Positions 34,131 through 46,148 of a stretch of 64,000 nucleotides of DNA are shown in pieces; positions within the stretch are counted from its first letter, which is position 1; every line of letters starts with the position of its first letter. The notes below the pieces were generated by a model. It was not told the DNA's origin. It did not search any database and worked only from the letters and a program-made list of their open reading frames with translations. This stretch comes from Massariosphaeria phaeospora. Taxonomy: Eukaryota > Ascomycota > Dothideomycetes > Pleosporales. The stretch covers positions 434,001 to 498,000 of the forward strand of contig JAADJZ010000019.1 in the NCBI GenBank assembly GCA_011032825.1, in the 5' to 3' direction. The translations under genes and the position numbers were made by a program.

Positions 34131-34892
34131 CAAGAGGCAATGGACGAGGGAGGCAGCACGCGCGCAGTGACACGCAGCTGCACGCTGGATATGATGCTAG
34201 CCGATGTCTTGAAAATCTCGTCGGCTATACGTTTGTCCGGCGCACCGAACGGCAGGGGCAGCGGCGATCTGCAGGGCTACGTAATCCGCGTGTATTACTC
34301 CGTACTGTGTATTGTGGATTGGCGCGAGCACTGAGCAGCGCGAGAGAGAGCAGAGAGCAGAGAGCAGAGAGCACACCCTCGTGCCACCTGAGACCTCCCT
34401 ACACAGTCGGCCGCCTTTCACGCTCACAGTCCGGCTCTCTGTCGACCTCCGACGCGTCTGCAGCGCCCGGGATTCCTCGGCAGCTGGCCCCGCGCCCGTT
34501 TGAAGCGGCCAGCGCTTTGAAGGCACAATTGCGCGCTGTCGGGATGGCATGCTGTGCCACGCAGCGACTGCATTCACTCCTTTGAAAACCAGCCCCTGTC
34601 CTTCTCGCTGCTCTTTTCCGCCGCACGCCGCACCGCCCCGGCACCCGCAACTGCACCCGCAACCTCCGACTGACCACCCATCCTGCTCACGCCGCTGATT
34701 GGCCGCTCTCGACGTCAACTCTCTGCTCTCTCTCCCGCCCACGCCCACGCCCGCGGCCGCGCTTGCGTGCTCCTCTCGCCGCCATCGCGTGCACCCTCTC
34801 GCCGTCCCACTCGAGCTGTTGTCCACCGCATGCGATTTCGCCGCCGCCGCTGAGCTCCCACTGGGCTGCGCAAGCAACTGGGGTCGCGCAGC
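34131..34892. promoter_or_regulatory. Divergent region PET127 / PH-LRR gene
   Basis: About 0.76 kb between divergent starts, GC-rich, with GAGAGCAGA repeats at 34340-34372 and CCCGCCCACGCCC-like C-rich tracts before the right-hand gene. Several long open frames cross it on both strands, but these follow from the high GC content. Confidence 0.4.
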
Positions 34893-37800
34893 ATGTCCAA
34901 AGACGGAAGGGAGAACAAGCGGCGAAGCTTCTTCGGCCGCAGCTCACTCGGCGCCCTGGCCGGGCTGCAGACTGGAAGAGACGATGACTTGGAGCCGTCA
35001 AACCTCCTGCGCAAGCGGCGGACCGCGTCGCTCCGGACCACGCTCTCGACGGCATCGTCCCTGCGCGAGGAGGAATACGTCAATGGCAGCGCAAAGGCCG
35101 ATGGCTCGGCAAGCCCGGTGAGGATACAGCTCTCCCGAGGGAACACGACCCGCAGCTCGGTGTTTGGCTCCCTTCGCGGCCAGCCCCTCCCCGACGACGA
35201 CGAAGAACCGCTCTCTGCGACGTCAACTCGCACTTTCTCGAACAACTGGCCGCCCCTGGACGATGTCTCCCGCAACCGCCAAGTCTTGTACCATGGCGAA
35301 GTGCAGACAAGCAGTTCAATGTTCCGGAAGAAAAAGGAGTACATGGTCCTCACCGAAACACACCTGATGAGGTTCAAGAGCCACCACAAGGCCGCCGAGG
35401 CATTCGCAGCGTAGCTCTCCCTCCGCAATGACGACCGACCATGTAGATGCTGACAAAACCAGGATCCAGTCCCCGCACGCCCGCCTGTCCGTTTCGCGCC
35501 ACAGCCAAAACCCCTCCACCGGCTCGTCACACGAGCTACAGTCTATTGCCTCGGACACTTCAGGCGACCGGGATTTCGGCACTCCTTTACGTCACCTTGT
35601 TGCCGTCTACAAGCTCGACGACGGTAGACCGCACTTTGCATTTGAGATTTCCTGTCTGGACGACGAAACGAACCATGCCTCTGCAATGACGCTCCAGTTT
35701 GGCGACCCTGATGAAATGCAAGTATGGCTATCTAAGATCCGAGAAGCCGCCAATCGTGTTAGACTGGCCGACTCCAATCCTATTTCGGCTCATAATTCCC
35801 ACTTGGCTGCACGGGTCGTCGAAGCGGAGCGTGACTACGTCCCTCCACATTATGCCATTTATAAGGTTGTCCAACGTCCCATGAGCAAGACTGGGACTCG
35901 ATCCTCATCGGATGATTTGTCCAAAGTAATGGCGTCTGTCTGTTTCCTTGCAATTGGGATTCATAAGGTGCACCTAATCCCGCTATTCAAACCACCCACT
36001 CAGCGCTCATCCACTCCGTCCTTGATGGGGCAAAATACCCAATCGTCGCATGGCATCCTCAATATCAGTGAGCTGGAGGTTAGCGAGGTCGACGATACAT
36101 TCGAGTTAAAGTTCCGGTAGGTCAAGATATTTTTTTCTAGTCGCATCAACTAACGCGCTCTAGTGTACCTTTGAAGCGAGCCAAGGTACTACATCTAGCT
36201 TCTCTAGCATCTCACGATATTGCGGTCCGACTACGCTATGTGGAAGAGAACATGCGCCCCGAATGGGAATCTCGCCCCTATTCGTTCCTCGTTCCTGATG
36301 ACGTGAAACATGACATACTACGCCAGATCAATCCTCAGCCCATCGACCAAGACTCTCTCGACCGCACACTTGTAGGATATTGCGTTGCATACGACGTTAA
36401 GCCAGAAAACATCCGGTACCAGGTTACTTACCCTACTGAAGATTCTCCTCGGTTCGAGCTGTTGCGACCAGTTGGGCTCCGAAGAACACATTATACCCCC
36501 CTTGAGTTATTAGCAGTAATGCGGTCATTGCGATACAATGAAGGCTTTGGTGGTATATCATTTAAAGATGTTTCTCTTGATGTTCTCAACGGTCTTCATG
36601 ACGAATTTGGATCCGAATACGTCTGTACAAAGACAAAGCGAGGGACCTATGTCCGCATGGATGTTGAAGAGCTTGGTCGATCTTGTTTGCTAGTACAAGA
36701 AATACGTGCCCTAGCTGTGACCAGCCGAAAGCTCAGAAGACTCGACTTCTCGTCTTGTATCACCAGAAAACCAAGGGATCACCTAGACGCTCATGTTAAA
36801 GTTAGGGATATCGGGTGTGGAATCGTTGAAGCTCTATTCCCTCTCTGCAAGTATCAGACGACGAATGTCGATTGGATTGCACTCAACAACATCCAGCTTG
36901 GGGAGACTGACTTGGACTATCTGGTTGCTGCGGCTGTCGAAAGGGATTGTCATTTACGCGCTCTTGAGTTGAGTGGGTGTGGCTTGACTGATCGAACATT
37001 AGCCCTCCTTCTTGATTCACTTCGCCCTCAAGAGAATACATTGGAGGCGCTTGACTTATCGTCCAACAATTTTCGTATATCTCCGGCAATGTTCGATTCT
37101 CAAATTGGCGTATTTGGGTATCTCACAAAGCTCAATCTCTCTCATGTCGCACGAACGTCTGGTCTAGAACCATTGATTACCGTTGAGACATTTCAAGGAT
37201 GGAGGCTACAGGAATTGGTTCTTAGCGGAACGTCACTAAATTCAGCGACGGTCGACGCCATAGCCAGGTAGGTGGAACATCTAGCTTTGATGCTAGTTAC
37301 TATTCAGCGACTGACTAGGCGACAGCTACTTGGTCAACTACAAGCAGTCAAAAGCGTTGCGTGAATTACGACTGGACCACTGTTATCTGAACGGAAAAGA
37401 CGTCGCCTATCTGCTTCACTCTATGACCGAGATAGCTGGCAAGGCTCGAGAGTTGCATTTTGATGTGAGCGAGAACTACATCGAGCAACATCTTGATCAG
37501 CTCACAAGCGCGATCGCGGCTGGGCTCGCTCCCTCCAGTCTTACTATCCGCTTGATAGAATTCGAAGAGGAGACTGACTTTCGCAAAATGGTCCTTGCGT
37601 TAGCTGCGAACAATACTATACGCAATCTGGACATCTCTCGAGCTTCGCTACCATGCGATGCTTCGGAGCAAACATGCCAGGCTCTGGAGAAAATGTTCGC
37701 CGAGAATACAAGCCTACAATGGCTGGATATATCTGGAGAAGATTCCCGCCTGGAGACTACAAAGTTGGGTGTCGGCGTCAATAGGGCATTGCGTGGTCTT

Positions 37801-38598
37801 CAAATGAACCGGTCCCTTCATGTTTTGTTCATAAGATGTAAGTTTTTCCACCGCCTTCAAAGTACGATACTCATCGCCTTAGATCAAAAACTTGGGTTAC
37901 AGGGCGCGAGTACCCTTGCCGATGTACTCAAAGTTAATACGACTCTACAACAACTCTATTGCGAGAACAACGGTATTGCTTTGAGCGGCTTTACCGATCT
38001 TGTGAATGCCTTGCACCGAAATACAACGCTGTTGTATCTTCCGTCCATGGAAGAGAGCCGACAGATGGCACTAAAGCAGACAGAAGATCAAGTCAAGCAA
38101 ATGCGAGATGATCCAGGCATGCACTCACACGGGAGAGGTCCTTCCGTCCGCAGTAAGATTGTCAGTAAGGTCTCTGGTAAGCCACAGAAAGAGCAGCATC
38201 AGCCCATGGGGCTATCAGATCAGGACATCAAGGCTGCACTCTGTCTTGTCGATGAGAGCTGGGGACGCCAGGAGTACCGCCTTCAGCAATACCTGCAGCG
38301 CAACTACAATATCGCTAACGGTATTCCCACGACCATGGACGTCGACGACGAGGAATTCGAACGCCCGGATACCGCTTCGAGTCTGAGTAGGATTGTGGAA
38401 AAGATCAAGTTTGAGAGTACCCCGACCGTGGAGAAGGATCTACAACTCGGCAGTGCAGCACAGCCTGTTGAGCTCGAGGCTGAAACGCCCATGGAGAAGC
38501 CGCTGGAGATGAGCTTCCCCCGCGACCGCGCCGGAACAGCACGAGATTCCCAGAGGGTCCAAAGAAAGCCCCTAGGCGCAGGGTTTACAGGGCCGTAG
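34893..38598 (+). CDS. PH-like and leucine-rich-repeat protein
   Basis: Five exons: 34893-35410, 35463-36116, 36164-37267, 37326-37837, 37883-38598, giving 1167 aa. After a basic Ser/Arg N-terminus, residues about 125-260 look like a split PH domain (VLYHGEVQTSSSMFRKKKEY, then MTLQFGDPDEMQVWLSKIRE as the C-terminal helix). The middle holds many leucine-rich repeats, for example LRALELSGCGLTDRTLALLL, LEALDLSSNNFRI, LRELRLDHCYLNG and LQQLYCENNGIALSGFTDLV. The C-terminus is charged and disordered. PH plus LRR recalls CARMIL-type cortical regulators, but I cannot show orthology. It probably acts at membranes. Intron 4 (45 nt) is in frame and stop-free, so its retention would add 15 residues. Confidence 0.78.
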
Positions 38599-39411
38599 AG
38601 CGTACCACCGAGCGGCTTCTAATCACCACACAGACCCCAGAACGATAAGGCCACATACACGAAACGGTCTTACACTTTCTTCCGAACGACCCACCACCAA
38701 CTTTGGAGTTTCCTTTCCTTCTGTTCATAGACCGGACTATTTGCATCGATGCCGCTGGGGATCTGGCGTTTGAATCTGGTTCTTGTATATGCTTGGGGGC
38801 GTTCACCATCATCCATGCAAAGCAACGATTTACTAAGGTACTGGGGGCAAACAAACTGGCTTGCTGGGCCTTGGCGAGAATCTTCTTGTATATATGCGCT
38901 TTTTGTGGTAGAGAGAGCATTTGGAGCCGGGGTGGTTGATACCTTTTGTTAATAGACGAACTGGATGCGTGGTTTGTGATTCGGATCGCTTCATAGCTGG
39001 CGGAGAAATAGACTGGTCGTTGCCCTAGTCTTCTTTCGCTTGTTGTGAGCTATATGAATACTGTGGGATTTTTCTCTTTCTATTGGCAACGACGCCTGCC
39101 ATACATCGAGAGAGCAAATTGAGGTTTTCCTATTCTAGCGTCAGCCGATGATCTCATTGGCCGCGGAGCTTAAATTCGGCCTAGCCTAGCCTACCGGTCC
39201 ATACACCAGCAGCCGCCAGATCATAAACTCAACTGGTCCTTGCCATCCATCTATCCATCACACAGCATCGAAAACATCCGCGCATCAATATCAAGCACCA
39301 AAGCATTCCAAACCTCTTTTTTTCCCTGAAAGCAACACACATATCGATGGTGGATGCGCCGCGGCAAAGCACCTACTGGCCTGGCTCCACTCGCTACTCT
39401 GAGTCGCACGG
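38599..39411. other. Intergenic region after the PH-LRR gene
   Basis: 0.8 kb, 3' flank of the PH-LRR gene and 5' flank of the small gene at 39.4 kb. CCTAGCCTAGCCTA repeats occur at 39180. No coding signal. Confidence 0.4.
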
Positions 39412-40145
39412 ATGCGTCAACATGGCAGTTTGATGAAGGACGAGGAGACTAGTAAGGCGGCTTGGGAGGCGGCGAGGGGGGCGGTTACGGGGGCGGCGAG
39501 GGTGAGTGGGTGTGTGTGTTTGTGGGGAGTTTGGGTTGGGGACATGAGGAAGATCTGGATGTGCTGTGGGTGGGAGGTGTTGTTTGTTGCTCGGGACGCT
39601 TATTTGTGGGGAGAGTAGAGGCCGCCTTGAAGTGGAGGGAAGATGGCAGTGGTGGATTGCATTGGATTGAATTGGAAGTGCTGACTGTCTGCTCTAGTGG
39701 GGCGCGGTCGCGGCCGTGGCTGGGGGTCTGGGGTTTGCTTTCTCACCAATATATCGTGGATTGACGGTGCAGTTCAAAGTGTAAGTCTTCTCTCAGGCTA
39801 TCTCAAGCTGTCTCAAAGCTCTCTACCCTCAACCCCCCTTCTCTGCATGTCATCCCTTCCTATTTTCCCACCCACACACACATACAAATCAACATCATCC
39901 ATCGCCCCTCTCCACCATCCCTCTCTCATGCTATCACCAGCTTCCTCCAAATGTCCGGCATGATCCTCGGCAGCATGATCGAAGCCGACAAGCGCCTCAT
40001 CGCCTACGAGCACCGCGTCCGCCACCAGAGGCGCATGGCGCGCGATATGCAGGTTTGGAGGCAGTATGAGGAGGAGTTTGAGCGGAGGGGGGTGCCGGGG
40101 GTTGGGGGGGAGGGGAATGTTAAAGGGAGGGATCCGGATGCTTGA
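39412..40145 (+). CDS. Small conserved-looking single-TM protein
   Basis: Three exons: 39412-39501, 39698-39780, 39941-40145, giving 125 aa. The protein reads MRQHGSLMKDEETSKAAWEA..., then one hydrophobic segment WGAVAAVAGGLGFAFSPIYR (about residues 31-50). A second, shorter helix follows in TVQFKVFLQMSGMILGSMIE, then a strongly charged helix (EADKRLIAYEHRVRHQRRMA...). All three exons join in frame at GT-AG introns of 196 and 160 nt, long for this window. I do not recognise a named family. The layout vaguely recalls small mitochondrial membrane proteins of the HIG1 kind. An inner ATG at 39433 is an alternative start. Confidence 0.6.
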
Positions 40146-40531
40146 TCTTGTGTGTTGTTTGAAACGGGGGAGGTGGATCAGTGGATTAGTGTGGGTGCTT
40201 TTTCAATTGGGAAGGCGGCGTAGGTGGATGCATCGGCTTGTATTGTAGGATATGATCACGGCCTGGTCTTTCAGTTTGATAGAAGGTAAATATGTCGGAG
40301 TTGAACAACTGACTTCGTGTTGGGCGAGGGGTCGCTGCTGGAGATGGATCTGGCCAATCACATGCCGTCGGACAAAAATAAACACCTCCGATCAGCTCCG
40401 CCGCTTTCCTCCCAAAAGCCACATGTTCCTTCCCGCCTTCCTCCCTCCAGGCTGCACCCGCAGCTCCAACCTAACCACCACCACCACCTCCCAGCGCCCC
40501 CCACCACACTCCTTTCGAACCCAACCTCACC
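40146..40531. promoter_or_regulatory. Upstream region of the derlin gene
   Basis: 386 bp with a CCACC-rich tract before the ATG at 40532. No gene. Confidence 0.4.
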
Positions 40532-41759
40532 ATGGACGTTTTCTGGACCCTGCCCCCAGTGACGCGGTAAGCACCCATCCCCCGCCCCCACCTTTCTACG
40601 GAACATAATCTGATTGCTGATCCGCAGGACCATCACAGCTCTCGCCGTGATCGTCTCCGCGCTGGGCTACTCGAGCATGATCAGCTTCGGCCATGTGGTA
40701 TTTGTCTCGGACTTTGTGTTTACGGTCAAGATGATGCCGCAGCTCTGGCGCCTGGTGACGGCCTTCTTCATCACGAACCCCAAGTTCGCCATCTTGATGG
40801 ATCCGTATATGTGTACGACACACCTGGACTACTCAGATTACCTACCATGGGGGAATGTCGGCTAACCGCCAGACAGTATACCAGTATGGTAGCGGCTTGG
40901 AACGCGAGTCTACGCGCTTTTCGCGCCCGGGCGACTTCTTCGTGTACACGGTGTTCGTCGGCTCCGTCATCGCTGTAAGTTGGCCCCCGTTGCAGCAGTG
41001 CATACGGTTCTTCGCATCCAGACACGCTCGGGAGAGCTACCTCGAAATATCTGCCCGCTCAGCTTCTGCCTCTAGCTGAAGCGGTTCCTGGAATCGAGGA
41101 AGAGCACCCTTGCACATCGCGCAGCCCGATCATTCGCAAAAATATAAAGGGTTGTGCGGTGTGTGAGCATGGTGGGCAAGTCATTGCGAAAGCATGGCGG
41201 ACGCGCAATTCCGTTCACGCTGCTGTGTTGGCACCCTACATTGCCTTTCCCAACCTTCAATTGTCCAGCTGTGCACCCCAGTTCGACCTGGCTTCATTGA
41301 TTGCTGACTTTGGCAAAGGGCATTGGCGGCTACATCCTCGGCGGCTTCAGTTTCCTGCAAGCCCTCTCGCTCGCCTACGCATACACATACGCGCAAGACA
41401 ACCCCACCCGCCAGGCGTCCTTCTTCATCATCAGCTTCCCCTCCAAGTACCTGCCGTTCGCGATGCTCTTCATGACGTTCATCATCGACGGGCCCAATCC
41501 GGCCATGGTGCAGCTCACCGGCCTCGTCGCGGCCCATCTGTACGACTTCCTGACCCGGATCTGGCCGACGTTTGGCGGAGGCAAGAACTACATTTATACG
41601 CCTGCAGCTGTGCAGAGGCTGTTTGCTGCGAAGGCGGGCGGTGTGGAGGCGAGGCCGTATGGTTCTGCGCAGCAGGGACGACCGCGTGAGGCAGATGCGG
41701 CGACGGGTCGGAGCACGGGATTCGGTGAAAGAGGTCCTGGTCGCCGTTTGGGGGATTAG
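40532..41759 (+). CDS. DER1: Derlin (Der1-like ERAD protein)
   Basis: Four exons: 40532-40566, 40628-40812, 40877-40974, 41319-41759, giving 252 aa. The start MDVFWTLPPVTRTITALAVI and the WRLVTAFFI, LYQYGSGLERESTRFSRPGD and FIISFPSKYLPFAMLFMTFI segments are derlin hallmarks. Several membrane spans follow, with a hydrophilic tail ending GPGRRLGD. Derlins are rhomboid pseudoproteases that thin the ER membrane and help retrotranslocate misfolded proteins. The active-site Ser/His pair is not expected and not seen. Intron 3 is 344 nt, unusually long here, and the join SVIA-GIGGYILGG is shorter than the usual derlin sequence at this point. A small extra exon may have been missed between 40975 and 41318. 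Confidence 0.88.
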
Positions 41760-42002
41760 CTGATTGCTCGTATCGCCGTCGGTGTCCCTCTTTGGGTTTG
41801 CATGGAATGGTGGAGCATAGCATAAGGAGTTAGGCAAGACGAGATCCAGCCATATCTCCGCCACTCAGCGAATCAATGAAGCGCGAAAATACAACAAATA
41901 CCATCCATGCATACAGTAGTCTCTTCTCTAATATACAGTATTCGTCCCACACACACACACATAACCTGACCGCAAGCCCTTTCTCAACGTCTCTATCTAC
42001 TT

Positions 42003-42428
42003 TTACTTGGAGCTCCCACTCGGGTTTCGCGGCCCGTCGACCGCGCGCTCCACCGTGCCAGCAATCCCGTTCTTGCTCGCGTCGAACTGGCTCCCAATCA
42101 CGCCGCTGCTGCTCAGCGGCCCGCCGACCTTCTCGCCGATCTGGCCTACGCTGCCGGTCGGGTTGAAGTGCTTGCCGATGGCGCCTTCCGAGGATAGGAT
42201 GGAGGGGTTCTGTGCAAGGCAACGGGTGGGGTTAGCATGGTGTCAATGCGGGGGGAACGTAGTAGAGTCGTGGGTGTGACGGGGCAGATAGATAGCAGGA
42301 TGTAGGTTCGCAAAAGGTGCTGCGGCAGTACGCACCTGGTTGGGAATGGCGTTCGTGGAGCTGTTGGCGCCGAGTTTGTCGGAGGCGCCGGTTGGGGCGT
42401 TGGACGCGGTGTTGTTGGAGGCGGACAT
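42003..42428 (-). CDS. Small glycine-rich IGxxF-repeat protein
   Basis: Two exons on the minus strand: 42336-42428 and 42003-42209, giving 99 aa. Exon 1 is a Ser/Asn/Thr-rich start (MSASNNTASNAPTGASDKLG). Exon 2 has two similar units, GAIGKHFNPTGSVGQIGEKV and GVIGSQFDASKNGIAGTVER, separated by GGPLSSS. The pattern G-x-IG-x2-F-x-x-x(K)-x-G-x-xG is a repeat I associate with small hydrophilic fungal proteins of unknown, perhaps stress-related, role. No signal peptide or membrane span. The intron is 126 nt. It converges on the derlin gene with 243 bp between stops and is tandem with RPA49. Confidence 0.62.
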
Positions 42429-42873
42429 GTTGGGCGGTTTGCGTGGTTTGTATATGTAGATGGGGTGTGGTTATTGTGTTGTTAATTGTCTTTTTGGACA
42501 CGAGTTTTGGGAGAGCTAAGGGTCTTATAGAGGGAGGGTAGCCGTTCATGTGCGTCACAGAGCGTGATGGCTGGGGAATCGTGATGTCATGAAGCACTCG
42601 AGGGGCCCCCACCCCACCCATGCAGGGAGAGTAACGGTGACGCGGGACAAAATAGATAGCTTTTGGGAGCGCGGGGTGCGTTTCTTGATGTGTGATTGGT
42701 GGGTGGAGGGTTTTGGAGCTTGGCGGGTAGAAGCATTGCATTGCACTGCGATAGTAGACACAAGAAGATCAAGAAGACATTGCAAGTCTCTAAGATCAAG
42801 AAGCTGTACTATCTAGCTCGCCTGCATAGACAAATACCCGTGTCGTGTCGTGTCGTCCTACTTGCCTGCTCTC
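42429..42873. promoter_or_regulatory. Region between RPA49 3' end and the glycine-rich protein gene
   Basis: 445 bp on the minus-strand side: upstream of the small gene and downstream of RPA49. GTGTC repeats occur at 42841-42856. Nothing coding. Confidence 0.4.
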
Positions 42874-44413
42874 CTACCGCTTCTTATTCGGCAGGCCCTT
42901 GGTCTTTGGGAACACCAAGGGGAGCTTCAGCTTCGCGATATTATGGTTCACAGCCTCAGCCTTTGTGATGTTGAGTTTCTCCCTTTCGGGCACGGTTGGC
43001 GGGGTAACTTTGCAGCCGAGCTCGCCGAAGTATTGTCTGATTCTGCGATGGAGTTAGTTGATCGTCCGGTTTTAGGAATGTTGGTAGAGTGGGGCGGAAG
43101 GGAATGCGGAACGTACTCTTTGTTCTGAGTTTTGAGATCGTTGCGCAGGTCGTTGACGTCGACTTCGAGGTCGTCGACGATGAGGGCTGCGGCGGCGATG
43201 TGCGTCATTAGGTTGTCGTTGTACCAGCGTGGTATGTCGTTGTTTCTGCGTCGGCCATGTCAGTCTTCCAGTGCGAGTAGAGAGCGAATGAGCAGCAACT
43301 CACTCCGACGCAAACTTCCTCCGGATTGCATCCACGACCGGCCCAGGCACATCGTCGCCCATCAGCGGCAACAACTTGTCCCTTGGCGGTATCTGCTTTG
43401 CGCCACTCATCCCCTTGGTCCGCAGCGCCAAACTGAAGTTAATACACAGCTGTATGAATCGCAGTACCTTCAGCTTCTGGATCTCGTTGCTCTTGACGAT
43501 TTTCAGGATCCGTTTTGCGACGAATCTGCTGTTCACGTTGACGGGCTGGCCTTGCTTCGAGGCATCCACCCAGTCTTTCACCGGGATGAGACTGAGCAGC
43601 TCCCTGCCGACTACGTTCTCGGCCGTGTAGACATCGGCGGCGTACTCGGCGTCGAGGTTGGCAGGCGGTCGCGGCTTCGAGTTGTCGACGGCGGCTGCGA
43701 GATCCTTTTTGGTGGGCATGGACTGGGTGGCTTCGGTCATGTTTTGGAGCACATTCGTGGCGATCGCTTCGTCCTTTACGGTTGGCGGATCTCCAGCCTT
43801 GCCGCGGGAGATGGCGTTCAGCGTGATGTCCTCGATCGCTTTTCGCGACTTCTTGGACCCAAACTCAGCCGCCAAGGCATGCCTCTTCGCCGACATGGTG
43901 TTCTTGCGCGCTCCATCTTTGTCTCTCTCGTCTTGCAGGTCTTCAGCCTCGCTCCGCAGGGTACTCCGCACTGTGACCCTCTTCACTTCCACCAGCTGCA
44001 GCTTGTTGGTCGCGGGATCGAAGACGCCGACGTAGTCCTTCAGCAAGCTTTCCGAGCTTCCATCCTTCTCTTCGCGGGCGAGATAATCGAGGCGGGGGTG
44101 TTGTGAGGTTTGGAGGATGATTTCGCTCTCCACGCCCGTGGGCAGTATGGCGGTGCGGTGGAAGGGCGCGAAGGAGATGTGCGGGGGAAGGTTCAGACCC
44201 GGCGTGGATGCTGGATTGAAGATAGTGTTAGCCCTTGAGTCTGCACCCTCCGATGCTGTGGATGGCTCACATACCTAGGACGGGACCCAGCGCGCCTCGG
44301 TCCTCCAGCAACTCGACTCCCACGGTGCCCTGGGTGGTCGGCGCTACTGCCATCTTTTTTGCAGGTCTCTGGCCGCCATGGTCCGCTCTCTTTCTCTTCT
44401 TCTCGGGCGCCAT
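42874..44413 (-). CDS. RPA49: RNA polymerase I subunit A49
   Basis: Four exons on the minus strand: 44275-44413, 43304-44210, 43117-43245, 42874-43042, giving 447 aa (yeast Rpa49 is 415). It starts MAPEKKRKRADHGGQRPAKK, a nuclear-localisation-type basic stretch. The N-terminal dimerisation part (STPGLNLPPHISFAPFHRT, DYVGVFDPATNKLQLVEVKR) pairs with A34.5 in yeast. The C-terminal tandem winged-helix part includes RFVAKRILKIVKSNEIQKLK, NNDIPRWYNDNLMTHIAAAA and IRQYFGELGCKV, ending in a Lys-rich tail. A49 promotes initiation and elongation on rDNA. Introns of 64, 58 and 74 nt restore these conserved joins exactly. Confidence 0.95.
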
Positions 44414-44841
44414 CTGTCCGTCGGTTCGGTCCTTTGTTGCAGCTCAAGCGTGGATGCGGGCGGGTGCGGACCTCCGCTGTAAACTTTGTTGGATTAACTT
44501 TTCGGATCGAACTCTTGGCGTGTTTGACCCGCTGAGTCAGCCGCCTGGTTTACTCTGGCCGCAACTGCCCGCGCGCCAATGACGTACTCGCGCGCAACTT
44601 CGGCAACGCGTCTCCCTCCTCGACGGAGAACCGCCTTGTTTCCATAGCTTAACTGCTAGGTTGCCCGATCGCAGATCGTTCTGTCTTGCTTGCGTCAACT
44701 ATAACTCCTCTCTTGCTTTTTCCACACCAAGCGTTGCAACTCTCCGCAGAAAACACACAATATACCTTATCTGTATCCCACCGCGTGCTCCCAACTCTAC
44801 GAAACTCATTGTTGGAGCTCCTTTCTACTGCTCCGCCCACT
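44414..44841. promoter_or_regulatory. Divergent promoter RPA49 / promethin-like gene
   Basis: 428 bp between divergent starts. No specific element can be assigned. Confidence 0.4.
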
Positions 44842-45616
44842 ATGTCTGGCCTTCTTACTAGCATCCAGGGTGTCGCCGGGAAGCTGGGAACTACATTTCA
44901 GAATGTGTTGAATAAGATCATCTCGCCTGAGAAGCGCGCCGAGGTGCTTGGGAAGCTTCAATCTTTCGCTATGAACAACCCCAAGCTGGCTGTATGTACC
45001 AAATTACCACAGCAAACCTCATTCATCCGGAACTAACCGTATACAGGCCTTTCTCACAACCCAGATCGTGATAACCGGCCTCCCCCTCGTCCTCTTCTTC
45101 ACCTTCAGCCTCACAGTATTTGTCTTCTCACTCATCGCCGCTCTCCTCATCGGCCTCGTCGCGGCCCTTCTCTTCACCGTCGCCATGGTTGGTGTCGCGC
45201 TGCTCGTCGTCCTGCCTACCATCTTCCTCACCACCTTCGCCGCCTGTTTCATCTTCCTGTGGGGCCTCGGCGGCTACTACATCCTAAAATGGATCAACGA
45301 GGGCGACATGCCAGCTCCAGATGGCACGGGTATCGGCGACAAGCTCAACAGCCTGACAGGTGGGCGGATGAGCTGGTTGATGGACGGCGCGCGCAAGAAG
45401 CAGGAGTCTGTGGCGGACGTCGAGAATACAGGCGGGAGCGGAGAGAAGGCAAATGCCAGCGAGAAGAAGACAAATACCAGTGAGAAGAGGACAAATGGAA
45501 GCGAGAAGAAGTCAAGTGGCAGTGAGAAGGAGAGCGGGACCACTGGCACCACCCACGCACCGAAGAAATTAGAGAGCGCTAAAGACACATCCTCAGACCA
45601 GGCTGACGGCGTGTAA
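44842..45616 (+). CDS. Promethin/LDAF1-like lipid-droplet membrane protein
   Basis: Two exons: 44842-44991 and 45047-45616, giving 239 aa. Residues 1-50 form an amphipathic region (MSGLLTSIQGVAGKLGTTFQ...). Residues about 60-135 form a long, almost unbroken hydrophobic hairpin (GLPLVLFFTFSLTVFVFSLI ... FIFLWGLGGYYILKWINEG), as in promethin/LDAF1 and yeast Ldo proteins, which work with seipin in lipid-droplet formation. The tail has imperfect 7-residue SEKKxxx repeats (45436-45535), five units. The 55-nt intron has GTATGT and ATACAG. After the TAA at 45614-45616 the same frame stays open for 28 more codons of identical Ser/Ala/Lys-rich style and ends in TAG. Confidence 0.75.
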
Positions 45617-46075
45617 AAGAGGGCCAGCAAGTCGTCGAGCGGCGCAACCAATGCTGCTAGTACGGCGAAGAGCGCGAGTAGCAGTGCGACTGGGACAGGG
45701 TAGTTGCCTGTCTGATGCAACTGGGTGGTTTCTTCGTGCTTTTGCCTATTGTTCTGCATTTTCCTTTGGCCTGCGTTTGTTCCATATTGTCTATAGTTAG
45801 TCGCTTATCGCGCTATGACGAACCGAATTATGCTTCTCAGGTTCTCCATGTTGCGCTCAAATCGGTTTATGCACGTTACGTTGCTTGCAGAATGCGTTGT
45901 GGCAGTGGAAGAACCGTTCGTTCTCAGAGAACCATGTTCAGTGTGTGGATGAATGTAGTGACTTGAATGCTACCTACTGAGCATCATTAAACAATGGTGA
46001 TGATTATCACTGAAGCTTTGTTTTGAAAAGAGATAGACGGCGGAGCTCGATTCGTTGAACTGTCGGCGAGGTAGG

Positions 46076-46148
46076 TATATAAGCACCACCTCTCTCCCCT
46101 TCTTTCGTTTCTTCACTCTTCCTGCTTGGGTAGTGGGAGCTGAAAAAC
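46076..46148 (+). promoter_or_regulatory. Promoter-leader unit 1
   Basis: TATATAAGCACCACCTCTCT starts at 46076. After a C/T-rich leader, GCTGAAAAAC follows at 46139, 61 nt after the TATAAG at 46078. This copy is the most diverged at its right end. Confidence 0.5.

Noticed and set aside
34715..35530. 271-codon minus-strand frame over the PH-LRR start
   Set aside because: It is an antisense shadow in high-GC sequence, Arg/Ser-rich and without motifs.
43132..44106. 324-codon plus-strand frame over RPA49
   Set aside because: It is the exact antisense of conserved RPA49 exons.
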